This document shows, one piece after another, positions 54,711 through 63,441 of a DNA stretch of 64,000 nt. Position 1 is the first letter of the stretch; each line of letters starts with the position of its first letter. A model generated the notes under the pieces. That model had not been told where the DNA came from and did no database searches. It worked only from the letters and a program-made list of their open reading frames with translations. The stretch lies in the NCBI RefSeq assembly GCF_900078705.1, contig NZ_FKIF01000009.1, forward strand, positions 186,001-250,000, read 5' to 3'. Position numbers and translations under genes: made by a program. Source of the stretch: Bordetella ansorpii. GTDB lineage: Bacteria; Pseudomonadota; Gammaproteobacteria; Burkholderiales; Burkholderiaceae_B.

Positions 54711-56846
54711 ATGCATTCTCCCTTTCCGGGCAGCCTGCGCGCGGCCTTGTTGCGCACGGCCGGACCGTTGACGCTGGGGCTCGCCGCCTGCGCCGCCCAG
54801 GCCCAGACGCCCGCCCTGCTCGCCCCCGTGTCGGTCAGCGCGGACCGCGTCGACGACACGCTGGACGCGCCCGCCACGACGGGCTCCAATCTGGGCCTGA
54901 CGCCACGGCAGACGCCGGCCAGCCTGGACATCATCACGCGCCAGCAACTGGAAGACCGCGGCGACGCCAACGTATCGGATGCCATCAGCCGCGCCGGCGC
55001 CATCAGCGCCATGCCGCATCCGGGCAATGGCCTGTCCGCGCTGTCCACGCGCGGTTTCACCGACAGCACGTCGGTCATGCGCCTGTACGACGGCCTGCGC
55101 CAATACGGCGGCGTGGGCGTGACGTTTCCGTTCGACACCTGGTCGATCGAGCGCATCGAAGTGCTGCGCGGCCCGGCGTCGGTGATCTACGGCGACGGCG
55201 CCATCGGCGGCGTGGTCAACGTCGTGCCCAAGAAGCCCACGCAAGGCCCGATACGCAGCGAGGTGCAGGCCACCGTGGGCACCGAGGACACGGCGCGGCT
55301 GGGCCTGGGCAGCGGCGGCGCGCTGACGGACCAGCTCTCGTACCGCCTGGACGTCAGCGGCAACCATACGGCCGGCTGGGTGGACCGTGGAGATTCGGGC
55401 GACGCCACCTTCTCGGGCGCCCTGCGCTGGGACGCCACGCCCGACCTGTCGTTCACGCTGAGCCATGCCTACGGCTACCAGCGGCCCATGCGCTACTTCG
55501 GCACGCCGCTGGTGGATGGCCGGCAACTGGAGTCCCTGCGCGACAAGAACTACAACGTGCGCGACAGCTTCATGCGCTTTCGCGACCAGTGGACGCAACT
55601 GGACGCGACCTGGACGCCCAACGACGCCACCACGCTGCGCACGCGCCTGTACCACGTGGGCAGCAAGCGCGACTGGCGCAACGCCGAGGCCTATGTCTAC
55701 GATCCGGCCGCGGGCCTGATCGACCGCTCCGACAACACCGCCATCTCGCACGACCAGTCGCAGACGGGCCTGACCACCGACGCCACCTTCAAGGGCAAGC
55801 TGGGCGGCCTGGACAACACGCTGTCGGTGGGCTTCGACGTGAACCACAGCACGTTCAAGCACACGAACAATACCTACGTCGGTACCAGCGGCCCGGTCGA
55901 TCCCTACGATTTCGACCCCGGTTATTTCGCCAGCGACGTCCCGTTCATTCCGCGCTACCGCAACAAGGCCGGGCAATACTCGCTGTTCGCCGAGGACCGC
56001 CTCGCGCTGACCCGGCAGTGGAGCGTGATCGGCGGCCTGCGCTACGACCATGCGCGCCTGCGGCGGCAGGACCTGGTGGCCGGCCAGCAGGTGCTGGACC
56101 GCACGTACTCGGACATCGGCTGGCGCGTGGGCACGGTCTACGATATCCAGCCCGAGCTGTCCGTCTACGCGCAGTACTCCGAGGCGGCCGATCCGGTCGG
56201 CGGGCTGCTGATGCTCAGCCCGTCGAACGCCGACTTCGACATGTCGCGCGGCAAGCAGGTCGAGGTGGGTGTCAAGCAGGGCTTCTGGAATGGCCGCGGC
56301 GAATGGACGCTGGCGGCCTATCACATCCGCAAGTCCAACCTGCTGACGCGCGACCCCGCCGATCCCAGCCTGCGGGTGCAGGTCGGCGAGCAATCGTCGC
56401 GCGGGCTGGAGGCCTCGCTGGCGATGGCGTTCGCGCCCGGCTGGAAGCTGGAAGCCAACGCCACCGTGCTGCGCGCCAAGTACGACGACTTCACCGAGTC
56501 GGCCGGCGGCGTGGCGGTGTCCCGCGAAGGCAAGGTGCCGCCCAACGTGGCCGAACGCCTGGCCAACCTGTGGCTGAGCTGGAACTTCCAGGCGGGCTGG
56601 ACGGCGATGGGCGGCCTGCGCTACGTGGGCAAGCGCTACGCCGACAGCGCCAACACGCTGGAACTGCCGTCGTACACCACCACCGACCTGGCGTTGCGCT
56701 GGGACATGAGCCGCGACACCACCGTCAGCCTGCGCGGCTACAACGTGTTCAACCGGGCCTATTTCACCACGGCCTATTACACGTCCACGCAATGGCTGTA
56801 CGGCGCGGACCGGCGCGTCGAGCTGACGCTGAACCACCGCTTCTGA
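54711..56846 (+). CDS. TonB-dependent outer-membrane receptor
   Basis: The 711-residue protein has a signal peptide (about residues 1-31, cleavage after AQA) and a TonB-box-like stretch LAPVSVSADR. The plug domain has IERIEVLRGPASVIYGDGAI and NVVPKKP. The 22-strand barrel ends in the C-terminal signal VELTLNHRF. The sequence has the general siderophore-receptor form, without an obvious Met- or His-rich substrate site. GGAACG precedes the ATG. The PepSY protein follows after 16 bp, and DUF2946 lies upstream. Likely substrates are a ferric siderophore or a copper complex; the neighbours lean to a metal, and no Fur box is evident upstream. Confidence 0.92.
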   Translation: MHSPFPGSLRAALLRTAGPLTLGLAACAAQAQTPALLAPVSVSADRVDDTLDAPATTGSNLGLTPRQTPASLDIITRQQLEDRGDANVSDAISRAGAISAMPHPGNGLSALSTRGFTDSTSVMRLYDGLRQYGGVGVTFPFDTWSIERIEVLRGPASVIYGDGAIGGVVNVVPKKPTQGPIRSEVQATVGTEDTARLGLGSGGALTDQLSYRLDVSGNHTAGWVDRGDSGDATFSGALRWDATPDLSFTLSHAYGYQRPMRYFGTPLVDGRQLESLRDKNYNVRDSFMRFRDQWTQLDATWTPNDATTLRTRLYHVGSKRDWRNAEAYVYDPAAGLIDRSDNTAISHDQSQTGLTTDATFKGKLGGLDNTLSVGFDVNHSTFKHTNNTYVGTSGPVDPYDFDPGYFASDVPFIPRYRNKAGQYSLFAEDRLALTRQWSVIGGLRYDHARLRRQDLVAGQQVLDRTYSDIGWRVGTVYDIQPELSVYAQYSEAADPVGGLLMLSPSNADFDMSRGKQVEVGVKQGFWNGRGEWTLAAYHIRKSNLLTRDPADPSLRVQVGEQSSRGLEASLAMAFAPGWKLEANATVLRAKYDDFTESAGGVAVSREGKVPPNVAERLANLWLSWNFQAGWTAMGGLRYVGKRYADSANTLELPSYTTTDLALRWDMSRDTTVSLRGYNVFNRAYFTTAYYTSTQWLYGADRRVELTLNHRF

Positions 56847-56862
56847 TCCGGGAGGGACGGCC

Positions 56863-58392
56863 ATGACGGACATCGGCGCGCGCGCCCGGCGGCTGACGTA
56901 TCTGGTGCACCGCTGGACCGGCGTGGCCGGCTGCGTGCTGATGGCGTTGTGGTTCGCCAGCGGCGTGGTCATGCTGTATGTGGGCTATCCCAAGCTGACG
57001 CCCTGGGAGCGGCTGGGCGCGCTGCCCGCGTTGTCCGCGCGGGACTGCCGCGCGACGCCCGCCGCATTGCCGGGCGGCGGCGCCCATGCGGTGCTGACGT
57101 CCATACGCGGCCAGCCGTATTACGTGGAGGACGATGCGCGAGGGGTTCCTCGGGCCTACTCCGCCACGACGGGACTGCCGGCGCGGCCGGTCGACGCCGG
57201 CAGTGCGGCGGCCGCCGCGCTGGCGTTCCTGCCTGGCGCGTCGATTCGCGGCCAGGACGAAATCCGGGAGGACCGCTGGACCCACTCGCGCGGGCTGGAC
57301 CCGCACCGCCCCCTGTACCGCATACAGTTGCAAGGCCCCGAGCCGGGCACGCTATACGTATCGTCCGCCACCGGCCAGGTGGTGATGGACGCGCCCCTGG
57401 CGCAACAGCGCTGGAACTACGTCGGCGCCTGGCTGCACTGGCTGTACCTGTTCCGCAACCAGCCAGTCGACCCTGTGTGGTCATGGACGGTGATCGTGCT
57501 GTCGGCCTTCGGTACCCTCAGCGCGGGCACCGGCATCGTGGTGGGCGTCTGGCGCTGGCGCTTCCGGGGCCGCTACAAATCCGGGTCGCGCTCGCCGTAT
57601 CGCGAAGGCTGGATGCACTGGCACCACGTGGTGGGGCTGGCGTTCAGCGGCATCCTGTTCACGTGGATCTTCAGCGGCCTGATGTCCATGAATCCGCTGG
57701 GGGTGTTCTCCCCGGCGCACGGCCGGCCTGACGTGGCGGCCTATCGTGGCGGACCCGGCGGCGGAAACGACGGCGTGCTGCAGGATCCCGCCGGCATGCT
57801 GCGGGCGCTGGGCGACCAGGGATTCCAGGCGGTGGAGCTTCAATGGCGGCGGCTGGACGGCACGCCCTACGTACTGGCCTACGACGCGGCGGGCGCCAGC
57901 CGGCTGGTGCTGGACAACGGGCACGGTCAGGCCCGCATCGCTGCGCAATGGACCGCGGGCCAGTTGCTGCCGGCCGCGCGCAAGCTGTTCGCCGCACCGG
58001 TTTCAGCCGACCGGGTGCTGGACCGCTACGACAATTACTACTATCAGCGCCAGCCGGAAGCCATGAACGGCGCGCAACCGCGCGGCCTGCCCGTGCTGCG
58101 CCTGGACTTCGCCGACGCGGGCGCCACGCGCGTCTACATCGACCTGCGGACCGGCGACGTAGCGGCCAGCCTGGACCGCTCGCAGCGCGTGGGCCGCTGG
58201 CTGTTCAACTTCCTGCACAGCTGGGATACGCCCGCCCTGCTGCGGGATGGCCGGCTGCGCGACCTCGCGCTGATCGTGCTGAGCCTGGGTGGCCTGATCA
58301 TTTCCCTCACCGGCATCGTGATCGGCTGGCGGCGGCTGCGCACCTGGTTTTCCAGGCTGCCGGCGTCACGAGGAAGACACCGCAGGGCATGA
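56863..58392 (+). CDS. PepSY-domain inner-membrane protein
   Basis: The 509-residue protein has four or more hydrophobic helices: about residues 19-38 (GVAGCVLMALWFASGVVMLY), about 205-230, about 255-275 and near 470-490. Periplasmic PepSY-type regions lie between them. The conserved His-containing ends of helices (LVHRWTGV, HWHHVVGLAFSG, FLHSWDTP) are typical of PepSY_TM proteins, some of which reduce ferric siderophores in the periplasm. GGGAGG precedes the ATG. Its position directly after the TonB receptor argues for metal release or reduction (inference). Confidence 0.88.
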   Translation: MTDIGARARRLTYLVHRWTGVAGCVLMALWFASGVVMLYVGYPKLTPWERLGALPALSARDCRATPAALPGGGAHAVLTSIRGQPYYVEDDARGVPRAYSATTGLPARPVDAGSAAAAALAFLPGASIRGQDEIREDRWTHSRGLDPHRPLYRIQLQGPEPGTLYVSSATGQVVMDAPLAQQRWNYVGAWLHWLYLFRNQPVDPVWSWTVIVLSAFGTLSAGTGIVVGVWRWRFRGRYKSGSRSPYREGWMHWHHVVGLAFSGILFTWIFSGLMSMNPLGVFSPAHGRPDVAAYRGGPGGGNDGVLQDPAGMLRALGDQGFQAVELQWRRLDGTPYVLAYDAAGASRLVLDNGHGQARIAAQWTAGQLLPAARKLFAAPVSADRVLDRYDNYYYQRQPEAMNGAQPRGLPVLRLDFADAGATRVYIDLRTGDVAASLDRSQRVGRWLFNFLHSWDTPALLRDGRLRDLALIVLSLGGLIISLTGIVIGWRRLRTWFSRLPASRGRHRRA

Positions 58393-58710
58393 CAATAGCC
58401 GGCGCGGATGCCCTTCGGGCCAGACCGATTTGCCGCCATCGCGATCCTCGCCCTACAATCCGCGCTGAACTTTCCCCCGCCCCGCCTACCCATGTAAAGC
58501 CGCTGCCGACCTCTCTGCCTGGATGCTCTCCAGCCCCTGATTCCAGAGGTCGGTCGCCGCGGCGACGGCGGCGCATGCCGCCCTCCACATGGCGGGCTCG
58601 CGCTCCCATTTCCTGCACGCATTCCGTCGGGCCCGCGCCTGGACGAAGCACGCATCGCCGCGCGGCTGGCATCTGCCCGCCCTCCGCTTCATCAGACACA
58701 CGCAACCATC
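58393..58710. other. 318-bp gap upstream of the SulP gene
   Basis: I see no convincing gene, repeat or terminator here. It presumably carries the promoter of the SulP gene. The next ATG (58711) has no strong Shine-Dalgarno in front of it. Confidence 0.4.
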
Positions 58711-60189
58711 ATGATCCTCCCCTCGCTGCGCCAGGACTGGCTGTCGAACGTCCGCGGCGACCTGCTGTCCGGCCTGGTCGTCGCCCTGGCGCTCATCCCG
58801 GAAGCCCTGGCCTTTTCCCTGATTGCCGGCGTCGATCCCGCCGTCGGCCTGTACGCGGCCTTCAGCATCGCCGTCGTCACGGCCATCACCGGCGGCCGTC
58901 CCGCCATGATCTCGGCCGCCACCGGCGCGGTCGCACTGCTGATCACCTCGCTGGTGAAAGACCACGGCGTGCAGTACGTGTTCGCCGCGGCCGTGCTGGC
59001 CGGCCTGTTCCAGATCGGCGCCGGCCTGCTGCGGCTGGGCGGCCTGATGCGCTTCGTCTCGCGTTCGGTCATCACCGGCTTCATCAACGCGCTGGCCATC
59101 CTGATCTTCCTGGCCCAGATCCCGGAACTGACGGCCGGCCCCGCCGCCGTCTACGTCCTGGTGGCGGCCGGCCTGGCCATCATCTACCTGTTCCCGTACG
59201 TCACGAGGGCCATTCCCTCGCCGCTGGCCTGCATCATCCTGCTGACCATCGTCGCCGTCGCCATGGGCCTGCCCGTGCGCACGGTGGGCGACATGGGCGC
59301 CTTCCCCGGCAGCCTGCCGTCGTTCGCGCTGCCCGACGTGCCGCTGTCGCTGGACACGCTGCGCATCATCCTGCCCTATTCGCTGGCCATCGCGGTGGTC
59401 GGCCTGCTGGAGTCGCTGATGACGGCCTCCATCGTGGACGATTTCACCGATACCTCCAGCGACAAGAACCGCGAGTGCCGCGGCCAGGGTTTCGCCAACA
59501 TCGTGGCCGGCTTCCTGGGCGGCATGCCCGGTTGCGCCATGATCGGCCAGTCCATCATCAACGTGAAGTCCGGCGGCCGCACCCGCCTGTCCAGCCTGAC
59601 GGCGGGCGTCGTGCTGCTGATCCTGGTCGTGTTCCTGGGTCCGTGGGTCAAGCAGATCCCGATGGCCGCGCTGGTGGCCGTGATGATCATGGTGTCGATC
59701 AGCACTTTCGACTGGCGCTCGTTCCGCAACCTGGTCACGCATCCGCGCAGTTCGTCGTTCGTGATGCTGACCACCGTGGCGGTCGTGGTCTTCACGCACA
59801 ACCTGGCGCTGGGCGTCGGGGCCGGCGTGCTGCTGAGCGCGGTGTTCTTCGCCTCGAAGGTGCAGCGCATCCTGCGGGTGGAGTCGGCGCTGGAAGACGA
59901 GGGCCGGACGCGCCGCTACAGCGTGCGCGGCCAGGTGTTCTTCGCGTCATCCGAGTCGCTGGCCGGCGAGTTCGATTTCAAGGAGGCCGTGCCGCGCGTG
60001 CTGCTGGACCTGTCGCATGCGCACTTCTGGGACATCACCGCCGTGGACGCGCTGGACCGCGTGGTGCACAAGTTCCGGCGCAACGGCATCGAGGTGGACG
60101 TGCGGGGACTGAACCGCGCCAGCACCACGATGGTGGAGAAGTATGCAACGCATGACAAGCCCGGGAAGGCGACCGCGCCGGGGCATTGA
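58711..60189 (+). CDS. SulP-family anion transporter with STAS domain
   Basis: The 492-residue inner-membrane protein has the SulP signature region near the N-terminus (LSGLVVALALIPEALAFSLI, GLYAAF), 10-12 hydrophobic helices and a C-terminal STAS domain (about residues 395-475, with LLDLSHAHFWDITAVDALD). Members carry sulfate, bicarbonate or C4-dicarboxylates, usually with H+ or Na+. The substrate is not readable, but the sequence style (ESLMTASIVDDFTDTSSDKN) is that of the bicarbonate/sulfate group. It is alone, with no carbonic anhydrase gene beside it. Convergent SDR transcription follows after 55 bp. Confidence 0.9.
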   Translation: MILPSLRQDWLSNVRGDLLSGLVVALALIPEALAFSLIAGVDPAVGLYAAFSIAVVTAITGGRPAMISAATGAVALLITSLVKDHGVQYVFAAAVLAGLFQIGAGLLRLGGLMRFVSRSVITGFINALAILIFLAQIPELTAGPAAVYVLVAAGLAIIYLFPYVTRAIPSPLACIILLTIVAVAMGLPVRTVGDMGAFPGSLPSFALPDVPLSLDTLRIILPYSLAIAVVGLLESLMTASIVDDFTDTSSDKNRECRGQGFANIVAGFLGGMPGCAMIGQSIINVKSGGRTRLSSLTAGVVLLILVVFLGPWVKQIPMAALVAVMIMVSISTFDWRSFRNLVTHPRSSSFVMLTTVAVVVFTHNLALGVGAGVLLSAVFFASKVQRILRVESALEDEGRTRRYSVRGQVFFASSESLAGEFDFKEAVPRVLLDLSHAHFWDITAVDALDRVVHKFRRNGIEVDVRGLNRASTTMVEKYATHDKPGKATAPGH

Positions 60190-60244
60190 AGCCTCTTTTT
60201 CAGCGGCGCGGCACGCCAGCCCGTCGCCCCGCTGGATTCGCTCG

Positions 60245-61024
60245 TCAGCGCCGCCCCGCATACTGCTCGCCGCCATCCAGGTCGATGACCGTGCCGCTGA
60301 GATACCCGGCGCGCGGCGAGCAGCCGAACACCACCAGGTCGGCCACTTCGGCGGGTTCCATCAACCGGCCGAACGGCAGGTCGCTCAGCGTTTCCTGCCA
60401 GCGCTGCGCGTCGCCCCAGCGGGCTTCGGCGCGTTGCCGCGCCATCGTCAGCACGCGATCGGTGCGCGTGCGCGCGGGATTCACGCCGAACACCCGCACG
60501 CCGTGGTTCGGCCCCTCGCCGCCCATTGCGCGCGTGAAGCCGATCAGCGCGGCGTTGCCCGCCGCGCCCGCGATGTAATCCGCGCGCGGATTGGCGCCGC
60601 CCATGCCGATCACGTTGGCGATGACGCCGGCATTCGCCTGGCACATCTGCGGGTAGTAGACCCGGGCCAGCGCGATGTAGCCGTGCACCTTCAGTTCCCA
60701 GCCGGAGCGCCAGCGCGCATCGTCGACCTGTTCGAGCGAGCCGGCGGGAATGGCGCCCGCGTTGTTCACCAGGATGTCCAGTCCGCCGGCCTTGTCGGCC
60801 AGGCGCTCCGCCGCGTAGGGCTCGGCCAGGTCGCACGCGATGATGTCGACCTGCACGCCCGCCTGCTTGGCCACCTGGCCCGCGGCCTCGGCCAGCCCCA
60901 GCGCATCGCGCGCCACCAGCACCGGCCGCGCGCCTTCGCGGGCGAACGCCACGGCGCAGGCCAGCCCGATGCCCTTGGATGCGCCGGTTACCAGCACACG
61001 CTTGCCATTCAACTGCAGATCCAT
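60245..61024 (-). CDS. Short-chain dehydrogenase/reductase family protein with degenerate catalytic triad
   Basis: The 259-residue Rossmann-fold protein has the NAD(P) motif TGASKGIG (13-20), NNAG (87-90) and the C-terminal GTVIDLDGGEQYAG. At the active site only the tyrosine survives (Tyr150 in ADYIAGAAGNAAL). The YxxxK lysine position is Ala154, and the expected serine region reads NVIGMGG. So it either uses an altered mechanism or binds rather than catalyses. The start at 61024 (MDLQLNGKRV) matches the family; longer in-frame forms do not. It may be monocistronic: a terminator of the upstream SDR lies between them. Confidence 0.85.
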   Translation of the reverse strand: MDLQLNGKRVLVTGASKGIGLACAVAFAREGARPVLVARDALGLAEAAGQVAKQAGVQVDIIACDLAEPYAAERLADKAGGLDILVNNAGAIPAGSLEQVDDARWRSGWELKVHGYIALARVYYPQMCQANAGVIANVIGMGGANPRADYIAGAAGNAALIGFTRAMGGEGPNHGVRVFGVNPARTRTDRVLTMARQRAEARWGDAQRWQETLSDLPFGRLMEPAEVADLVVFGCSPRAGYLSGTVIDLDGGEQYAGRR

Positions 61025-61195
61025 GGAGCCGTCCTTGTCGAGGATGAATTCCGGGAGAAGTGCGGCACGAGTTGCGGCATACGGCATACCCGCCGCCCTG
61101 TCCCAGGCCTTGCGGTAAAGACGCAGGATAACGCGAGTCAAGCGCCTCTGGCCAAAAGCCCGCCCGGCCCATGAAGACATGACAAGGCACGCCCC

Positions 61196-61232
61196 CAAGA
61201 AAGGAGGCCCGCTCCAACCGGACCGGGCCTCG
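61196..61232 (-). terminator. Intrinsic terminator downstream of the second SDR gene
   Basis: On the minus strand an 8-bp stem (61225-61232 with 61205-61212, arms GAGGCCCG and CGGGCCTC) encloses a 12-nt loop. It is followed by CTTTCTT. It lies 49 bp after the stop codon of the SDR gene at 61281 and before the other SDR gene. Confidence 0.6.
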
Positions 61233-61280
61233 CCGTGCGCTGGGACGACGTCGTGCGGGGGAATGCCGGAATCGGCTGGA

Positions 61281-62018
61281 TCAGTACGGGCTGGCCGTGG
61301 GACGCACGACGATCTCGTTCACGTCCACGCCCGCCGGCTGGTCGATCGCGAACGCAATGGCGCGGGCGATCGCGTCCGGCGTCATCGCCACGCTGCGGAA
61401 TTCACGCATCGCGGCCTGCGCGCCTTCGTCGGTGATGGTGTCGGCCAGCTCCGACTCGACCACGCCGGGGCAGATCACCGTCACGCGCAGCTTGTCCGTT
61501 TCCTGGCGCAGCCCATCGGAAATGGCGCGCACCGCGAACTTCGTGGCGCTGTACACCGCGCAGCGCGGCCACACCGCCAGTCCGCCGATGGACGAGATGT
61601 TGATGACCTGGCCCTCGCCCTGCCGCTCCATGATGGGCAGCACGGCCGCGATCCCGTGCAGCACGCCGCGGATGTTGACGTCGATCATGCGGTTCCACTC
61701 GTCCAGCTTCAGCGCGTTCAGCGGCGACAGCGGCATCACGCCCGCGTTGTTGACGATGACGTCGATGCGGCCGAACGTGTCCATCGCGTACTGCGCGAAG
61801 GCGGCGGTGTCCTGCGCCGACGTCACGTCCAGGGCTCGGTAATGAACCGACTTGCCGGCCTCGCCCAGCGCGTCGACCAAGGCGGCCAGCCGGTCGGTGC
61901 GGCGCGCGCCGATCACCAGGCGATGGCCCTGCGCCGCCAGCAAACGTACCGCGCCTTCGCCGATCCCGCTGCTGGCGCCGGTGATGAGGATGACCTTGGA
62001 TTGGGATTGGGTAACCAT
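61281..62018 (-). CDS. Short-chain dehydrogenase/reductase (classical SDR)
   Basis: The 245-residue oxidoreductase has every landmark of the classical SDR family: TGASSGIG (13-20), NNAG (90-93), NISS (140-143) and YSATK (Tyr156, Lys160). It resembles the YdfG-like group that acts on hydroxy acids, serine or small alcohols; the exact substrate is open. AGGAG precedes the ATG at 62018. It is transcribed divergently from an AraC regulator across 238 bp, the usual layout of a regulator with its target. It ends in its own terminator (61196-61232). Confidence 0.92.
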   Translation of the reverse strand: MVTQSQSKVILITGASSGIGEGAVRLLAAQGHRLVIGARRTDRLAALVDALGEAGKSVHYRALDVTSAQDTAAFAQYAMDTFGRIDVIVNNAGVMPLSPLNALKLDEWNRMIDVNIRGVLHGIAAVLPIMERQGEGQVINISSIGGLAVWPRCAVYSATKFAVRAISDGLRQETDKLRVTVICPGVVESELADTITDEGAQAAMREFRSVAMTPDAIARAIAFAIDQPAGVDVNEIVVRPTASPY

Positions 62019-62256
62019 TTGCACACTCCTATCGATCGCTCCAGGCAGGGTACCCAGCCGCACGATTGCGGCGGTTTCCTGCCCTGGGGTTGAGCCGGCC
62101 TTGCGTATCAAGAGCCTGTGACGAAATGGTAGAAGCGATGGCTTGCCCGGCGAATACCTACGACGACTCGATGCTTGCCCATTCCTATCAAAAGGCTCGT
62201 TTTCCATCCTTGCCTCCGTCTACAATGGAGCCACGCCGCAGACACGGAGACACCAC

Positions 62257-63222
62257 GTGAAAAGCACCACCCCGGCATCCCTGCGCATGACCGACATCCT
62301 GATGCGCCTGGCGCCCAACGAGGGCTACACCCAGTCGGCGCTGGACAGCGTGCGCCTGATGCGCTCGAACCGGCCGCTGGCTCGCACGCCCGTGCTGTAC
62401 GAGCCCAGCATCGTCATCGTGTGCCAGGGCCGCAAGCTGGGCTTCCTGGGCGACGAGATGTATGTGTACGACGCGCAGCAGTACCTGGTGCTGTCGGTGC
62501 CACTGCCCTTCTCCACCGAGACCATCGCCAGCGAGGACGAGCCGATGCTGGGCGTGGCCATCCGGCTGGACCTGCTGGAACTGAGCGAACTGATCACCGA
62601 GCTCGACCATGCCGGCGGTCCGGCGCAGGGCGCGCCGGTGGGGATCGTGTCCACGCCGCTCGATGAAGACCTGGCCGATGCCACATTGCGGCTGTTGCGC
62701 GCGCTGGCCTCGCCCCTGGACGCCCGGATACTGGGGCCGGCCATCGTCAACGAGATCTGCTTCCGGGTGCTGACGGGCGCCCAGGGCGTCGCCATGCGCG
62801 CGGCGCTGGCGCACAACGGTCGGTTCGGGCGCGTGGCCCGTGCCTTGAACTGCATCCATGCCGATCTCGCGCAGCCGCTGACGGTGGCGCAACTGGCGAA
62901 GGAGGCCGGAATGAGCGTACCGGCATTCCACGCGAACTTCCGGACGGTGACGCAGACCTCGCCCATCCAGTACATCAAGTCGACGCGCCTGCATCAGGCC
63001 CGCCTGCTGATGATCCGCGACGGCCTGACGGCGGCGGGCGCGGCGGCGAAGGTGGGGTATGAAAGCCCCTCGCAGTTCAGCCGGGAGTTCAAGCGCTTCT
63101 TCGGACGCACGCCGTCGGATGAAGTCCGGGATATGCGCGTGACGTTCAGCCTGTCGCCGGCAACGAAGCTGGAGGATCTGGAGTGGCGCGGCGAAGCCGC
63201 CGAGGAGGCCGCCGCGAACTGA
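62257..63222 (+). CDS. AraC-family transcriptional regulator
   Basis: The 321-residue protein from a GTG start (VKSTTPASL, with CGGAG 8 nt upstream) has an N-terminal AraC-type effector domain (about 15-190, YEPSIVIVCQGRKLGFLGDE). The C-terminal double helix-turn-helix (about 215-305) contains LTVAQLAKEAGMSVPAFHAN, then AAKVGYESPSQFSREFKRFF, a complete AraC signature. It is divergent from the SDR gene at 61281 and probably controls it. The YqhC regulator of an aldehyde reductase gene is a similar precedent. The 238-bp intergenic gap is long enough for several AraC sites, but I could not pick them by eye. Confidence 0.92.
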   Translation: MKSTTPASLRMTDILMRLAPNEGYTQSALDSVRLMRSNRPLARTPVLYEPSIVIVCQGRKLGFLGDEMYVYDAQQYLVLSVPLPFSTETIASEDEPMLGVAIRLDLLELSELITELDHAGGPAQGAPVGIVSTPLDEDLADATLRLLRALASPLDARILGPAIVNEICFRVLTGAQGVAMRAALAHNGRFGRVARALNCIHADLAQPLTVAQLAKEAGMSVPAFHANFRTVTQTSPIQYIKSTRLHQARLLMIRDGLTAAGAAAKVGYESPSQFSREFKRFFGRTPSDEVRDMRVTFSLSPATKLEDLEWRGEAAEEAAAN

Positions 63223-63441
63223 TCCTTCAGCCGGCGCCATCCACGCTCATCACGCCAGAACAGGCCCGCGCCGCCGGCAGAAAATGGAACAGTGCGTCTT
63301 ATGAGACGCGCCAAGCGGCCAAATTCGCCATGCTAGGATCGTCCTTCCCCTGGTTGCCCGGCGCGTCGATCATGAGCTCGCGGCCTGAGCCGACGGCCCG
63401 AGGGCAACCACCTGATCCACTTGCTGCATGAAGATCCGGCC

